Under the pieces are notes generated by a model. That model ran no database searches and was not told the DNA's origin. It worked only from the letters and a program-made list of their open reading frames with translations. DNA of 52,457 nt from Gulosibacter hominis (GTDB taxonomy: Bacteria > Actinomycetota > Actinomycetes > Actinomycetales > Microbacteriaceae): assembly GCF_904842695.1 (NCBI RefSeq), contig NZ_CAJGWQ010000014.1, forward strand, positions 1 through 52,457, written 5' to 3'. This document shows positions 8,162 through 17,376 of this stretch, piece after piece (position 1 is the stretch's first letter; each line of letters starts with the position of its first letter). Both the position numbers and the translations under genes were made by a program.

Positions 8162-10012
8162 ATGTGTGGAATTGTTGGATACATCGGACCTCGTGCCTGC
8201 CAGGAGATTCTGCTGAGCGGATTGGGACGACTGGAGTACCGCGGTTACGACTCATCCGGCATTGCGCTGGTTGACGATGCGGGTGAACTGCAGATGCGTA
8301 AACGCGCCGGCAAGCTTTCGGTGCTGCGTGATGATCTTGCTGCTCACCCGATGCCTGACGGGAAGGTTGGTATCGGACACACCCGCTGGGCCACGCACGG
8401 CGCAGCAAACGACCTCAACGCCCACCCGCATCTGAGCGATGGTGGCAAGCTCGCCGTGATCCACAACGGCATCATCGAGAATTTTGTGGCGCTGCGTGAC
8501 GAACTGCTCGCCGAGGGCGTTGAGTTTATTTCTGAAACCGACACTGAGGTGGCGGCGCATCTGCTCGGCCGCGAATATCGCCGCACCGGCGATCTGGTCG
8601 AGGCCTTCCGCGCCGTTGTCGGCCGGCTCGAGGGCGCATTCACGCTGCTGGCGGTGCATGCCGATCAGCCCGATGTGATCGTGAGCGCGCGGCTCAACTC
8701 ACCACTGGTGGTTGGGCTCGGCGACGGCGAAAACTTCCTCGGTTCGGATGTGGCGGCGTTCGTGGCTCACACCCAGACGGCGATCGCGGTGGGGCAGGCG
8801 CAGATGGCGATTGTGCGTGCCGATTCGGTTGAGCTGACCGATTTTGACGGTAACCCGGTGGCCGGCGAACAGTTCCACATCGACTGGGATGCATCGGCTG
8901 CTGAAAAGGGCGGCTGGTCGTCATTTATGGCCAAAGAAATTTCGGAGCAGCCCGAAACCGTTGAAAACACGCTGCGCGGCCGCATCAAAGACGGCCGAGT
9001 CGTGCTCGGCTCGCTGGCCGACCTCGACGACGACTTTTTCCGCGAAATTAATCGCATCATCGTGGTGGCCTGTGGCACGGCCTCGTACGCCGGGATGACC
9101 GCCGCCTACGCCGTCGAAAAGTGGACCGGCGTGCCGGTGACCGTGGAACTCGCGCACGAGTTCCGTTATCGCCAGCCGGTGCTCACCCCGCAGACGCTGG
9201 TGCTCTCGGTGTCGCAGTCGGGTGAAACGATGGACACGCTGATGGCGGTGCGCTACGCCCGTGAGCGCGGTGCCAAAACGCTCTCGATCTGCAACACCCA
9301 GGGTGCAACCATTCCGCGCGAATCTGATGCCGTGGTGTACACGCACGCCGGGCCCGAGGTGGCGGTGGCCTCGACCAAGGCATTCGTCGGGCAGGTGTCG
9401 GCGCTGTACCTCGTGGGGCTCTATATTGCGCAGCTGCGGCAGGCGCTGCCGGCGGCAGAAATCGAGGAGATTACCGCCGAGTTCGAAACCCTGCCGGGCA
9501 AAATCGCCGAGGTGCTCAACCACCACGAGCGCATCTCCCAGCTGGCCAACTGGATGGCCGATACCCGCTCGGTGCTCTACCTGGGCCGCAATATGCTTTA
9601 CCCGATCGCACTCGAGGGCGCGCTCAAGCTCAAAGAAGTGGCATATATCCACGCTGAGGGCTTCGCTGCGGGTGAGCTCAAGCACGGCCCTATCGCGCTG
9701 ATCGATCACGGCCAACCGGTGTGGGTGCTGGTGCCGAGCCCGCGCCACGATGACACCCTGCATCCGAAACTGATTTCAAACATCCAAGAGATCCGCGCTC
9801 GAGGTGCCCGTGTGCTGGCGGTTGCCGAACGCGGAGACGCTGCGGTGCTGCCGTTTGTTGACGAGGTGTTTGATGTGCCCATGACCAAGCCCGAGTTTGA
9901 GCCGCTGCTGCAGGTAATTCCGTTGCAGTTCTTCGCACTCGAGCTGTCGACCGCGAAGGGTCTGGATGTTGACCAGCCACGAAACCTCGCGAAGTCGGTC
10001 ACGGTCGAATAG
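8162..10012 (+). CDS. glmS: Glucosamine-6-phosphate synthase (glutamine-hydrolysing)
   Basis: GlmS makes glucosamine-6-phosphate from fructose-6-phosphate and glutamine, feeding GlmM and cell-wall synthesis. The 616-residue protein starts MCGIVGYIG, so processing would expose the catalytic Cys2. Residues 2 to about 225 form the N-terminal glutamine amidotransferase domain (GHTRWATHG, HNGIIEN). Two SIS sugar-isomerase domains follow, with SQSGETMDT, and the protein ends NLAKSVTVE. The upstream open frame is rejected because catalysis needs Cys at position 2. acpS starts 4 bp after the stop, so the two are co-transcribed. Confidence 0.97.
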   Translation: MCGIVGYIGPRACQEILLSGLGRLEYRGYDSSGIALVDDAGELQMRKRAGKLSVLRDDLAAHPMPDGKVGIGHTRWATHGAANDLNAHPHLSDGGKLAVIHNGIIENFVALRDELLAEGVEFISETDTEVAAHLLGREYRRTGDLVEAFRAVVGRLEGAFTLLAVHADQPDVIVSARLNSPLVVGLGDGENFLGSDVAAFVAHTQTAIAVGQAQMAIVRADSVELTDFDGNPVAGEQFHIDWDASAAEKGGWSSFMAKEISEQPETVENTLRGRIKDGRVVLGSLADLDDDFFREINRIIVVACGTASYAGMTAAYAVEKWTGVPVTVELAHEFRYRQPVLTPQTLVLSVSQSGETMDTLMAVRYARERGAKTLSICNTQGATIPRESDAVVYTHAGPEVAVASTKAFVGQVSALYLVGLYIAQLRQALPAAEIEEITAEFETLPGKIAEVLNHHERISQLANWMADTRSVLYLGRNMLYPIALEGALKLKEVAYIHAEGFAAGELKHGPIALIDHGQPVWVLVPSPRHDDTLHPKLISNIQEIRARGARVLAVAERGDAAVLPFVDEVFDVPMTKPEFEPLLQVIPLQFFALELSTAKGLDVDQPRNLAKSVTVE

Positions 10013-10015
10013 TCG

Positions 10016-10411
10016 ATGATTGTCGGAATCGGCACCGACTCGGTTGAGATCGACCGAGTTGAACGCGCGCTGCGAAATCCAGGGTTTGCGCGGCGCGTGT
10101 TCATGCCGGCCGAACTCGAACTGCCGCTGCCCTCGATCGCAGCCCGGTTCGCTGCGCGCGAGGCGGTGGTGAAAGCGCTCGGCGGGCTGGGGCGGTTTGG
10201 TGCGGATGCGCCGCCGCTGCACGAATTTGAGGTGGTGCGCACACCGCTGGGGCCGCCAGCGTTCAAACTCGGTTTAGCTGCTGCAGCTGCGGTGAGTAGC
10301 ATCGGAATAACCGCTTTGCACGTGTCGTTGAGTCATGACCGCACCTATGCATCCGCGTTTGTGGTGGCGGAACGACTCGAAACCGGCTCGCAAGCGGAGA
10401 CAACATGCTGA
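10016..10411 (+). CDS. acpS: Holo-[acyl-carrier-protein] synthase
   Basis: AcpS transfers 4'-phosphopantetheine from CoA to acyl carrier protein. The 131-residue protein has the metal-binding IGTDSVEIDRV at residues 4-14 and the second acidic motif ARFAAREAVVKALG. A C-terminal VSLSHDRTYASAFV strand completes the core. The central part is a little shorter than in many homologues, with RVFMPAE in place of the usual RxFTxxE. It is 4 bp behind glmS and 22 bp before alr, so it lies in the cell-wall precursor operon. CoaA upstream provides the pathway to its CoA substrate. Confidence 0.92.
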   Translation: MIVGIGTDSVEIDRVERALRNPGFARRVFMPAELELPLPSIAARFAAREAVVKALGGLGRFGADAPPLHEFEVVRTPLGPPAFKLGLAAAAAVSSIGITALHVSLSHDRTYASAFVVAERLETGSQAETTC

Positions 10412-10433
10412 ATTCAGCGGTAGAGGAGTGACC

Positions 10434-12332
10434 GTGGGTCCGATCATTGACGTCGACCTCGACGCCATCGTTCACAACTACCTCGCATTAGCCGATGCGG
10501 TGCAGGTGCCGGTGCTATCGGTGGTGAAAGCGGATGCTTATGGGCACGGAGCGCTGCCGGTGGCGCGTGCTGTGACTCAAGCCGGATGCGGCTGGCTCGG
10601 TGTCGTTGATATTAGCGAGGCACTGGCGCTGCGCGCCGGAGGGGTGACGGATGCGCGCATCCTCACCTGGATGCATTCGCCGGCTACCGACTGGGCGATG
10701 GCATTCGACGCCGATATCGATATCGCGGTGTCGACCATTGAACAGCTTTCGCTTGTGGAGCGGGCCGCCACGAAGTTTTGCGGTAAAGGCACCAGAGTTC
10801 CGCGGGTGCACCTCAAACTCGATACTGGCCTGGGGCGTAATGGCGCCACCGCCAAGACCTGGCGGGCATTGATTGCGCAGGCGGCCGAGGCTGATCGTGC
10901 CGGAGTGTTGCGTGTGTGCGGCCTGATGAGCCACCTTTCGGGCACCGGTGCCGCTGAAGATGTGCAGCAGGGCAAGCAGTTTGCTGCTGCCCGCGAGCTG
11001 GCGCAGGAAGCTGGTCTGCACATCGAACACGCTCACATCGCCGCTACCGCCGGCGCCATGAAATATCCGCAAATGCGACACGACCTGGTGCGGTTGGGTA
11101 TTTCGCTGTACGGCCTCGCCCCTGAAGAATCGGGTGCGGCGGATGCGCTCAAGCTGCGTCCGGCGCTGCGGCTGCGGGCACCCATTCGTCGTTTTGATAA
11201 TCGCTGGGCTGTGGCAGTCGGTGAGGGCGACGGACTACCACCGCTCGTATCGGCACTGCCTCCGCTTGTCGACTCGCAGGGCACTTACTGGAAAATTGAC
11301 CGGATGGGGCCGCTGCACCTGTATTTGTCACCCATGGGGGATGTGCCGGTCGACGAGAGCGCGGCGACAGCAGCGCCCGCGCGCGAGCTCGTTGTTATCG
11401 GCCACGACCGAAATCAGGACGGTGAACTCGTCGGCGCCGACGCGGACGACTGGGCGCGGGCTGGCGGCACGATCAACTATGAAATCACCACGCGACTCAC
11501 CCGCCGCATCCTGCGTGACTACGGTGGGCATGCGGCAGCCGAGGGCACCAATATTGCCTGGCCGCCGATGGAAGAGTCGGAGCAGCGCAGCAAGCGTTCG
11601 ATCACCGCGCCGCTGCGCGAGGCGGTTATCGATCTCGAACTTTTGCAGCGCCGGCTCACGCGCCTAACGCAGCGGTCGCTCGCGGTGGGGGCGCAGCGCC
11701 GCAGCGCCGAGTTTGGTGTGGACGTGTCATCGGATGCGTACGGTCACGGTCTCGACCAGATTTTGCCGTATGTGCGCAGCTCGGGGCTGCCGATTGTGGC
11801 GCGCACCCGCACCGATATGGACGCGCTCGAACGTCGCGGCGTGACAGGGCACTATTTCCCCGACGCGCCCTCGGCCACCAGGGGAGTGTACGGTCTTGAC
11901 CCGCGCGAACCGCTGCCGCCGACGCTGTCGCTGGTGAGCGAATTGGTGAGCGTGAAGCGGGTTTCTGCCGGGCAGCGGGTGAGCTACGGCTACGAGTGGA
12001 CCGCGTCGAAGTCGACGACGCTCGGGCTTGTGCCACTCGGCTATGCGGATGCGCTGCCGCGCAGCGCTTTCGGTAAAGCTCAGGTGATGGTTGCCGGCTG
12101 GCCGGCACCGATCGTTGGCCGAATTGCGATGGACCAGGTGGTGGTCGATCTCGGCGATCGTGAATGCTGGCCGGGGATGCGCGTGCAGGTGTGGGGTAGT
12201 GCCGGGAATGATCTCAGCCTCAGCCAGTGGGCTACCTGGACGGGTTGGTCGCCCGAGGCGCTGTGCGCGAATCTCGGTAGCCGGGTGGAGCGCCGCTACC
12301 GTGGCCGGCAGGTCATGGTGGAGGTGAAATGA
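10434..12332 (+). CDS. alr: Double-length alanine racemase with complementary half-sites
   Basis: Alanine racemase makes D-alanine for peptidoglycan. It is normally about 370 residues and works as a dimer whose active site takes residues from both chains. This protein is 632 residues from GTG 10434, after an AGAGGAG site. Half 1 (1 to about 365) has a full PLP barrel with K32 in VVKADAYGHG, and the C-terminal GTINYE with Y349 (Tyr354 equivalent). Its VSYG loop is missing and GYADG is changed to GEGDG. Half 2 (about 400-632) has a much shortened barrel where the lysine is replaced (DVSSDAYGHG, S432). It keeps VSYG (Y518), GYAD (Y537) and AMDQ (M566, D567), but lacks the Tyr354 equivalent. I infer a fused pseudo-heterodimer with one complete site. 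No frameshift is visible. The stop overlaps tsaE. Confidence 0.88.
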   Translation: MGPIIDVDLDAIVHNYLALADAVQVPVLSVVKADAYGHGALPVARAVTQAGCGWLGVVDISEALALRAGGVTDARILTWMHSPATDWAMAFDADIDIAVSTIEQLSLVERAATKFCGKGTRVPRVHLKLDTGLGRNGATAKTWRALIAQAAEADRAGVLRVCGLMSHLSGTGAAEDVQQGKQFAAARELAQEAGLHIEHAHIAATAGAMKYPQMRHDLVRLGISLYGLAPEESGAADALKLRPALRLRAPIRRFDNRWAVAVGEGDGLPPLVSALPPLVDSQGTYWKIDRMGPLHLYLSPMGDVPVDESAATAAPARELVVIGHDRNQDGELVGADADDWARAGGTINYEITTRLTRRILRDYGGHAAAEGTNIAWPPMEESEQRSKRSITAPLREAVIDLELLQRRLTRLTQRSLAVGAQRRSAEFGVDVSSDAYGHGLDQILPYVRSSGLPIVARTRTDMDALERRGVTGHYFPDAPSATRGVYGLDPREPLPPTLSLVSELVSVKRVSAGQRVSYGYEWTASKSTTLGLVPLGYADALPRSAFGKAQVMVAGWPAPIVGRIAMDQVVVDLGDRECWPGMRVQVWGSAGNDLSLSQWATWTGWSPEALCANLGSRVERRYRGRQVMVEVK

Positions 12333-12826
12333 GCGAGGTGCAGCTGACCGTTGCCGATTCGGCCGCGATGCATCGACTCGGTGCCGCTCTCGCGCAGCTG
12401 TGCGAGGCTGGCGACGTGGTGGTGCTCACGGGGGAGCTCGGGGCGGGAAAGACCACGCTAACGCGCGGTTTTGGTGAGGCACTGGATGTGCGCGGCACGG
12501 TTGCCAGCCCCACCTTCGTGATTGCCCGCACCCATCCCGCGCTCGGAGACGGCCCGGCGCTCATCCACGTGGATGCTTACCGGCTGAGCTCGGCACTCGA
12601 GCTTGATGATCTCGATCTCGACCTGGATGCATCCATCACCGTGATCGAGTGGGGTGCCGAGATGGTTTCGGCCCTTACCGACAGCTGGCTCGAGGTGTTG
12701 ATCGAGCGGCCCACGGGCACACCGGCCGCCGCTGACGAGCTCGAACAGCCGCGTCTGGTGACGGTTCGTGCCGTGGGTGGGCGATGGCAGCCCTCGCAGC
12801 TTGCGGGGCTATCGGCTGCGCTTTGA
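12329..12826 (+). CDS. tsaE: tRNA t6A biosynthesis ATPase TsaE
   Basis: TsaE is the small ATPase of the TsaB-TsaD-TsaE complex, which installs threonylcarbamoyl on A37 of ANN-decoding tRNAs. The 165-residue protein has the P-loop GELGAGKTT at 35-43, then VASPTFVI and HVDAYRL, and VIEWGAEM near the C-terminal core; all are family landmarks. Its ATG overlaps the alr stop codon (ATGA), showing coupling to the racemase gene. tsaB follows after 51 bp and probably has its own start site. It is slightly longer than E. coli TsaE, with a variable C-terminus. Confidence 0.94.
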   Translation: MSEVQLTVADSAAMHRLGAALAQLCEAGDVVVLTGELGAGKTTLTRGFGEALDVRGTVASPTFVIARTHPALGDGPALIHVDAYRLSSALELDDLDLDLDASITVIEWGAEMVSALTDSWLEVLIERPTGTPAAADELEQPRLVTVRAVGGRWQPSQLAGLSAAL

Positions 12827-12864
12827 ACGCGAGCGGCCGCTCCGGGGGGTGAGGGCGGCAGCAG

Positions 12865-12870
12865 TAGACT
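12865..12870 (+). promoter_or_regulatory. -10 box of a likely leaderless tsaB promoter
   Basis: TAGACT ends 7 bp before the tsaB ATG, so transcription would start at the start codon. No Shine-Dalgarno site is visible and the -35 region is not recognisable. Confidence 0.45.
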
Positions 12871-12877
12871 CGAGACT

Positions 12878-13504
12878 ATGTTTCTTGCAATCGATACCTC
12901 GGCCGGCACCGATGTTGCGGTGGTGACCGACGCCGGGCGGTTGCTCGCCGAATATCGCCTGCCGGATGCGCGGCGGCACGCTGAAGCAGTGGGTGTTGCG
13001 ATCGAACTGGTGCTGCGGGATGCGGGGCTGCGTCCGCGACACCTCGACGGCATTGTTTGTGGCATGGGACCGGGGCCGTTTACCGGTTTGCGGGTGGGTG
13101 TGGCCGCGGCCCGCACCTTTGCGTTCGCTGCCGGTATTCCGCTGCGTCCGGTTGCCAGTCACGATGCAATCGCGCACGAATGGCGACATGGTCACGATCA
13201 TGCCGGCCCGGTTTTGGTGACCACGGATGCGCGCCGGCGCGAGCTGGCCGCATCCCGATACGAACACGGTGAGCTGCACTCGCGCGCGGGATTCACGCTG
13301 ATTGCACCGGACGAAGTGGCCGGTATTCTCGCCGCCGATCCCGAGCTCGCCCGGGCGGATGCGCGCCAGGTTTCGGCGCACCATCTCACGCTCGCCTGGC
13401 TCGAGGCGCAGCAGGCGCAGCTGCCCGAAATTTCCGATGACATCCTCTATTTGCGTGCGCCCGATGCGAAACCCGGGGCGCAGCCGAAGCGAGTGACCGC
13501 ATGA
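12878..13504 (+). CDS. tsaB: tRNA t6A complex dimerisation subunit TsaB
   Basis: TsaB is the inactive ASKHA-fold partner that dimerises with TsaD in t6A synthesis. The 208-residue protein starts [15 protein letters not shown] and has the [21 protein letters not shown] segment typical of TsaB. It is too short for, and lacks, the HxxxH metal site of TsaD, as expected. Its stop overlaps the start of the rimI-tsaD gene (GCATGA), so all subunits of the complex are made from adjacent coupled genes. Confidence 0.93.
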   Translation: MFLAIDTSAGTDVAVVTDAGRLLAEYRLPDARRHAEAVGVAIELVLRDAGLRPRHLDGIVCGMGPGPFTGLRVGVAAARTFAFAAGIPLRPVASHDAIAHEWRHGHDHAGPVLVTTDARRRELAASRYEHGELHSRAGFTLIAPDEVAGILAADPELARADARQVSAHHLTLAWLEAQQAQLPEISDDILYLRAPDAKPGAQPKRVTA

Positions 13505-15132
13505 CTCAGCAGCCAACAACCCAGCAAATGTCAACGCAGCCTGCCATTCGCCCCGCCACCGCGGCAGACCTGCCGCAGCTGGTTGCACTCGACGAGCAGT
13601 CATTTCCACAAGCGTCGTGGAGCGAGGCCGCATTTGCCAGCGAACTTGCCAGCGAACACACCGGGTATTGGGTGGCCGAACTGGCCGGAACCATCGTTGG
13701 TGCAGTGGGGATGCTCGCGGCGGCCGGCGCAGGAGAGGGTGATGTGCAGACCATCGCCGTTGCGCCCGAGTATCGCCGGCGCGGGCTCGCCACCCGGCTG
13801 CTGCGCGAGGCGACCGCCTGGGCGGAGAGCCGCGGCACGAAGCAGGTGTTCCTCGAAGTGCGTGAAACCGGCACCCCGGCGCGCACACTCTACGAATCGC
13901 TCGGGTTCACCGAGATTGGGCGCCGCGAAAATTATTATCCGGCCGAGCAATGTGCGGCGATCGTGATGCGCGCCGATGCGCACCAGCTGCTGACCGCGAT
14001 CGAAGCGAGGCTGCGCGCGGGCGCTGCCGAACAGCCACTTGTGCTCGGTATCGAAACGAGCTGTGATGAGACCGGCGTCGGGATTGTGCGCGGCCGCCAG
14101 CTGCTCGCAAACGCCGTGGCCTCATCAATGGATGAGCACGCCAAATACGGGGGTGTGGTGCCAGAAGTTGCAGCCCGGGCACATGCCGATTCGATGGTGC
14201 CGGTGCTGCGACAGGCGCTCGATGAGGCCGGTGTCGAGCTACACGATATTGACGCGGTTGCCGTCACTGCTGGCCCCGGGCTCGCCGGCGCTCTCATGGT
14301 GGGAGTGGGGGCCGCGAAAGCGCTCGCGGCCGCCACTGGCAAACCCCTCTACGGCGTTAATCACCTGGTTGGACATGTTGCTGCCGATCTTTTGCGTGAT
14401 GAGGGTGCCGCCATCGAATTCCCGGCGATCGCGCTGCTGGTTTCGGGCGGGCACACCTCGCTGATCCGAGTCGATTCGCTCACCGGCGACTCACGAATGC
14501 TCGGCGAAACCATTGACGATGCGGCCGGTGAAGCCTTCGACAAGGTGGCGCGAGTGCTCGGGCTGCCGTACCCCGGCGGCCCGCATATCGACCGCGTTGC
14601 TGCTGAGGGAGATCCCGGGGCCTTCACATTCCCGCGCGGGCTGACGCATCCCAAAGACCGTGACCGGCACCGGTTCGATTTTTCGTTTTCGGGGCTCAAA
14701 ACCTCGGTGGCGCGCACGGTCGAAGGCTACGCCGATCGCGACGAAGCCGTTCCGGTGGCGGATATTGCCGCAAGCTTCCGCGAGGCCGTAGCCGATGTGC
14801 TGCTCACCAAAGCAATCGACGCCTGCCAGCATGAGGGTATTCCACGGCTGCTGCTCGGTGGCGGCGTGGTGGCCAATGCGCGGGTGCGTGAACTTGCCGA
14901 ACAGCGTTGCGCGGCAGCCGGCGTATCGCTGCACGTGCCGCCACTGTCACTGTGCACCGATAACGGCGCCATGATTGCCGCATTCGGTGCCGAACTGGTT
15001 GCTGCTGGTCGCGCGCCCTCGCCGGTGAGTTTTGCTGCCGACTCCACCCTGCCGATGACGTGTGCCCAGGTGGTTACAGGCGCATCCGAACTGGCACCGG
15101 TAACCGGCACCGATACGGAAACGACCCGTTAA
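13501..15132 (+). CDS. tsaD: RimI-TsaD fusion: N-acetyltransferase plus t6A transferase
   Basis: This 543-residue protein joins two enzymes that are usually separate neighbours. Residues about 15-160 are a GNAT domain of the RimI type ([17 protein letters not shown] acetyl-CoA loop, TLYESLGF near its end). RimI acetylates the N-terminus of ribosomal protein S18 in E. coli. Residues about 178-530 are TsaD, the threonylcarbamoyl transferase, starting [15 protein letters not shown], with metal ligands H288 and H292 in NHLVGH. There is no stop or frameshift between them. The linker is about 15 residues. Translation is coupled to tsaB. The domain assignments are firm; the substrate of the GNAT half is inferred from its position. 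Confidence 0.93.
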   Translation: MTQQPTTQQMSTQPAIRPATAADLPQLVALDEQSFPQASWSEAAFASELASEHTGYWVAELAGTIVGAVGMLAAAGAGEGDVQTIAVAPEYRRRGLATRLLREATAWAESRGTKQVFLEVRETGTPARTLYESLGFTEIGRRENYYPAEQCAAIVMRADAHQLLTAIEARLRAGAAEQPLVLGIETSCDETGVGIVRGRQLLANAVASSMDEHAKYGGVVPEVAARAHADSMVPVLRQALDEAGVELHDIDAVAVTAGPGLAGALMVGVGAAKALAAATGKPLYGVNHLVGHVAADLLRDEGAAIEFPAIALLVSGGHTSLIRVDSLTGDSRMLGETIDDAAGEAFDKVARVLGLPYPGGPHIDRVAAEGDPGAFTFPRGLTHPKDRDRHRFDFSFSGLKTSVARTVEGYADRDEAVPVADIAASFREAVADVLLTKAIDACQHEGIPRLLLGGGVVANARVRELAEQRCAAAGVSLHVPPLSLCTDNGAMIAAFGAELVAAGRAPSPVSFAADSTLPMTCAQVVTGASELAPVTGTDTETTR

Positions 15133-15240
15133 TTTCGTCAAAGTTTTGGGGGATCCCAGCATCTGCACCCCGATTACCGGCAAGTTGCAAACTTTTACCT
15201 CATAAGATGACGACGACAATTAGCGTTACCTGGAGGCGTG

Positions 15241-15972
15241 ATGACGGCATCGAACGACCGATCGCAGAACCCCATGCCGGCAAATGAGCCCGATGAAAGC
15301 ATCCACCTTGACGAGGGGGATGCGGGCGAAACGGCAGTTCCCGCTGCCGGCGGCACATTTGGGGTTACTGACGAAAATTCGGCTTATGGTGCCACCGGCG
15401 ATGCGCATCCCGACCAGCAGCTAGACGATTCGGCTGTCGCGGCCGACGAGCGCATCCAGCGAGCCCGACCTGTGCTGCCCGAAACCGATGCTGAACCCGC
15501 AACGGTCGAAGCTGTGGTGCGTGACGGTAACCGCGAGGTGCCCGCTGCCGGCGGCACCTTCGGTGTCACCGAAGACAACTCGGGCTATCAGGCGCCCGGG
15601 CAGCGGCCGTTCGTCCCCGGCCGGGCACGCGAAGAAGAAACACCGGGGATGCCCGCCAACGCGGGATACGCGCCCGCCATTGAGGGACAGTTCGCGCCAA
15701 CCCAGTACGGGCACGAGCCCGAGCCTGAGCAGACCACCGCGCCGCAGACCCTCGCCTATGTCGCGCTGGGACTCGCGCTTTTTGCGCTGATCGCGCTCAT
15801 GATTCCCGGCTGGGCCTGGATCGTTGGGGGAGTGCTCGGTGTCGGCGCGGTCATTGCCGGTGTGATCGGGATGCGCCGGTCAAACCGCTCGCTGTCGATG
15901 ATCGCCACCGCCGGTGGTGTCGTGGCGGTTGCGCTCGCGGTCGCCACACTGGTGGTGCTGCTGATCGTTTAG
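15241..15972 (+). CDS. Membrane protein with duplicated AAGGTFGVT motif
   Basis: A 243-residue protein I cannot name. Residues 1-168 are hydrophilic, acidic and probably disordered. They contain two near-identical 17-residue blocks at about 33-49 and 100-116, VPAAGGTFGVT followed by an acidic pair, NS and Tyr. Residues 171-243 are two hydrophobic regions separated by a basic turn (MRRSNRSLS). This resembles the small DUF4190-like membrane domain of actinobacteria. The start is ATG 15241 rather than GTG 15238 because GGAGG at 15232-15236 is better spaced for it. It lies 108 bp after tsaD and converges on the methyltransferase gene. The repeated block looks like a linear binding motif. Confidence 0.7.
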   Translation: MTASNDRSQNPMPANEPDESIHLDEGDAGETAVPAAGGTFGVTDENSAYGATGDAHPDQQLDDSAVAADERIQRARPVLPETDAEPATVEAVVRDGNREVPAAGGTFGVTEDNSGYQAPGQRPFVPGRAREEETPGMPANAGYAPAIEGQFAPTQYGHEPEPEQTTAPQTLAYVALGLALFALIALMIPGWAWIVGGVLGVGAVIAGVIGMRRSNRSLSMIATAGGVVAVALAVATLVVLLIV

Positions 15973-16016
15973 CCCCTGCAGGGCGCTGCCCTTGATGGTT
16001 TGTGCGCGGCCGGGCG

Positions 16017-17234
16017 CTAGCTGCGTTCCGCGAGGATGGCCACGCGCCGCTCACCGAGCCGCGTGCAGATGAGCGTGGCCGACTGCCGGCCCTTCAACTG
16101 CAGTTTTCGGCGGAAATCCTGCGGATCGATATCCACTCCGCGCACTTTGATTTCGAGCGTGCCGATCTCGCGCGCCTGCAGCTCGCGCTTGAGTGTGGCG
16201 ATATCGAGCTTGAACTGCTCCAACACCCGGAACGACTTCGCAAACGGAGTCTCGACCGGTACATCCGTGGTGATCCAGGCAATCTGTGGCGCAATCATCC
16301 GGCCACCGAGCTGTCCGGCTAGCTGGCCAATGAAGCGGCCCCGGATGATGGCCGCATCCGGTTCGTGTAGCCAGGCACCCAGCTCACCGACCGCGGTGTC
16401 GGGCACCGCATCCACAACCGATGTTGCAGCGGTCATTTCGGCGGTGCCGGTCGCCGAAATCAGCAGCGCACTGCGACGCACTCCGTCACGGGCAGCCGGC
16501 CCAAACCACAGCGCACACTCGACGAGATCGCCACCGACTGAGACCCACTGTGCCTCGGCGGTGTCGGGGATGAGGTCGTGATCGAGTGCCGGGCCGAGCT
16601 TGACTCCCACCGCGCGTCTGCCGTCGGCCAGCCCGAAGGCAAACGCGAGCGAGGGCTGCCACTGGGCCGGATCATTGAGGCGGATGCTGTCGCCGTGTTC
16701 GGTGGCACCCTCACGCTGGGCGCGGCGTGCCGGGTCGAGAAACACCCCGTCAAAGTCGGTGAGGTCGACCGTTTCAGCCTGTGCCTGGTCAACGGTGGCG
16801 TTTGGGAACGGTGCCAGGTTGTGGGTGGCGATCGCCGCGGTGAGTTCATCTGCATCCACCGCGAGCAATTCAATGCCGAGACTGGCGATGGCCATTGAAT
16901 CGGCGCCGATTCCGCATCCGAGATCGGCTACCCGCTCACACCCGGCACTGCGAAATCGATTCGCGTGATGGGCCGCAACCTCGAGGCGCGTGGCCTGCGC
17001 GAGACCGTCGGGAGTGAACAGCATCCGCTGAGCAAATTCACCAAACTTTGGGTGCGCTTGGCGGCGCAATTTCAGCTGCGACATCACCACCGCCGACTGT
17101 CGCGGTGTGGCCCCGGCGCGGCGCAGCGCGCTCACCGCCGCCAGCGCATCACGCCCGGATCCGAGCTCGGCAAACTGGTTTAACATCGCCAGGGTTTCGG
17201 GAGTGAGCAGGGTGCGGGCGTCGTCAAGGTTCAT
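16017..17234 (-). CDS. Class I SAM methyltransferase with THUMP-like domain
   Basis: A 405-residue protein of the actinobacterial THUMP-like methyltransferase family. An N-terminal helical region (1-90) precedes the SAM-binding motif VADLGCGIGADS (102-113) and VDADE. The FLDPARR motif occupies the place of the catalytic loop, and the C-terminal third has the THUMP-like region with a short conserved VRGVDIDP segment. THUMP domains bind RNA, so an RNA substrate is likely, but the target is unknown. The ATG at 17232-17234 lies 6 bp from a TAGCGT -10 box, suggesting a leaderless message. It is divergent from groES. Confidence 0.78.
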   Translation of the reverse strand: MNLDDARTLLTPETLAMLNQFAELGSGRDALAAVSALRRAGATPRQSAVVMSQLKLRRQAHPKFGEFAQRMLFTPDGLAQATRLEVAAHHANRFRSAGCERVADLGCGIGADSMAIASLGIELLAVDADELTAAIATHNLAPFPNATVDQAQAETVDLTDFDGVFLDPARRAQREGATEHGDSIRLNDPAQWQPSLAFAFGLADGRRAVGVKLGPALDHDLIPDTAEAQWVSVGGDLVECALWFGPAARDGVRRSALLISATGTAEMTAATSVVDAVPDTAVGELGAWLHEPDAAIIRGRFIGQLAGQLGGRMIAPQIAWITTDVPVETPFAKSFRVLEQFKLDIATLKRELQAREIGTLEIKVRGVDIDPQDFRRKLQLKGRQSATLICTRLGERRVAILAERS

Positions 17235-17240
17235 GCTTCT

Positions 17241-17246
17241 ACGCTA
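17241..17246 (-). promoter_or_regulatory. -10 box of a likely leaderless methyltransferase promoter
   Basis: On the minus strand TAGCGT ends 6 bp before the ATG, with no Shine-Dalgarno site between, placing the transcript start at or next to the start codon. Confidence 0.45.
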
Positions 17247-17308
17247 ATGGCGTACAGCCGGGAGCGCGCTCAGTTGGAACCTCCAGGAAACCGGCCGTAG
17301 AGTAATCG

Positions 17309-17335
17309 TTAGCACCCTCAGGGTGAGAGTGCTAA
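17309..17335. promoter_or_regulatory. CIRCE operator (HrcA binding site)
   Basis: TTAGCACCC-N9-GAGTGCTAA matches the CIRCE consensus TTAGCACTC-N9-GAGTGCTAA with a single mismatch in the left arm. It lies about 40 bp before groES and predicts heat-shock control by the HrcA repressor. Confidence 0.95.
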
Positions 17336-17376
17336 GACTTAGCCAGTAAGCATTTGTGCAACGAAAGAGGTCAACT

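Noticed and set aside
12809-13888. Long minus-strand open frame opposite tsaB and rimI-tsaD
   Set aside because: It is the antisense of two well-supported genes, has no recognisable domain, and arises from high-GC codon bias.
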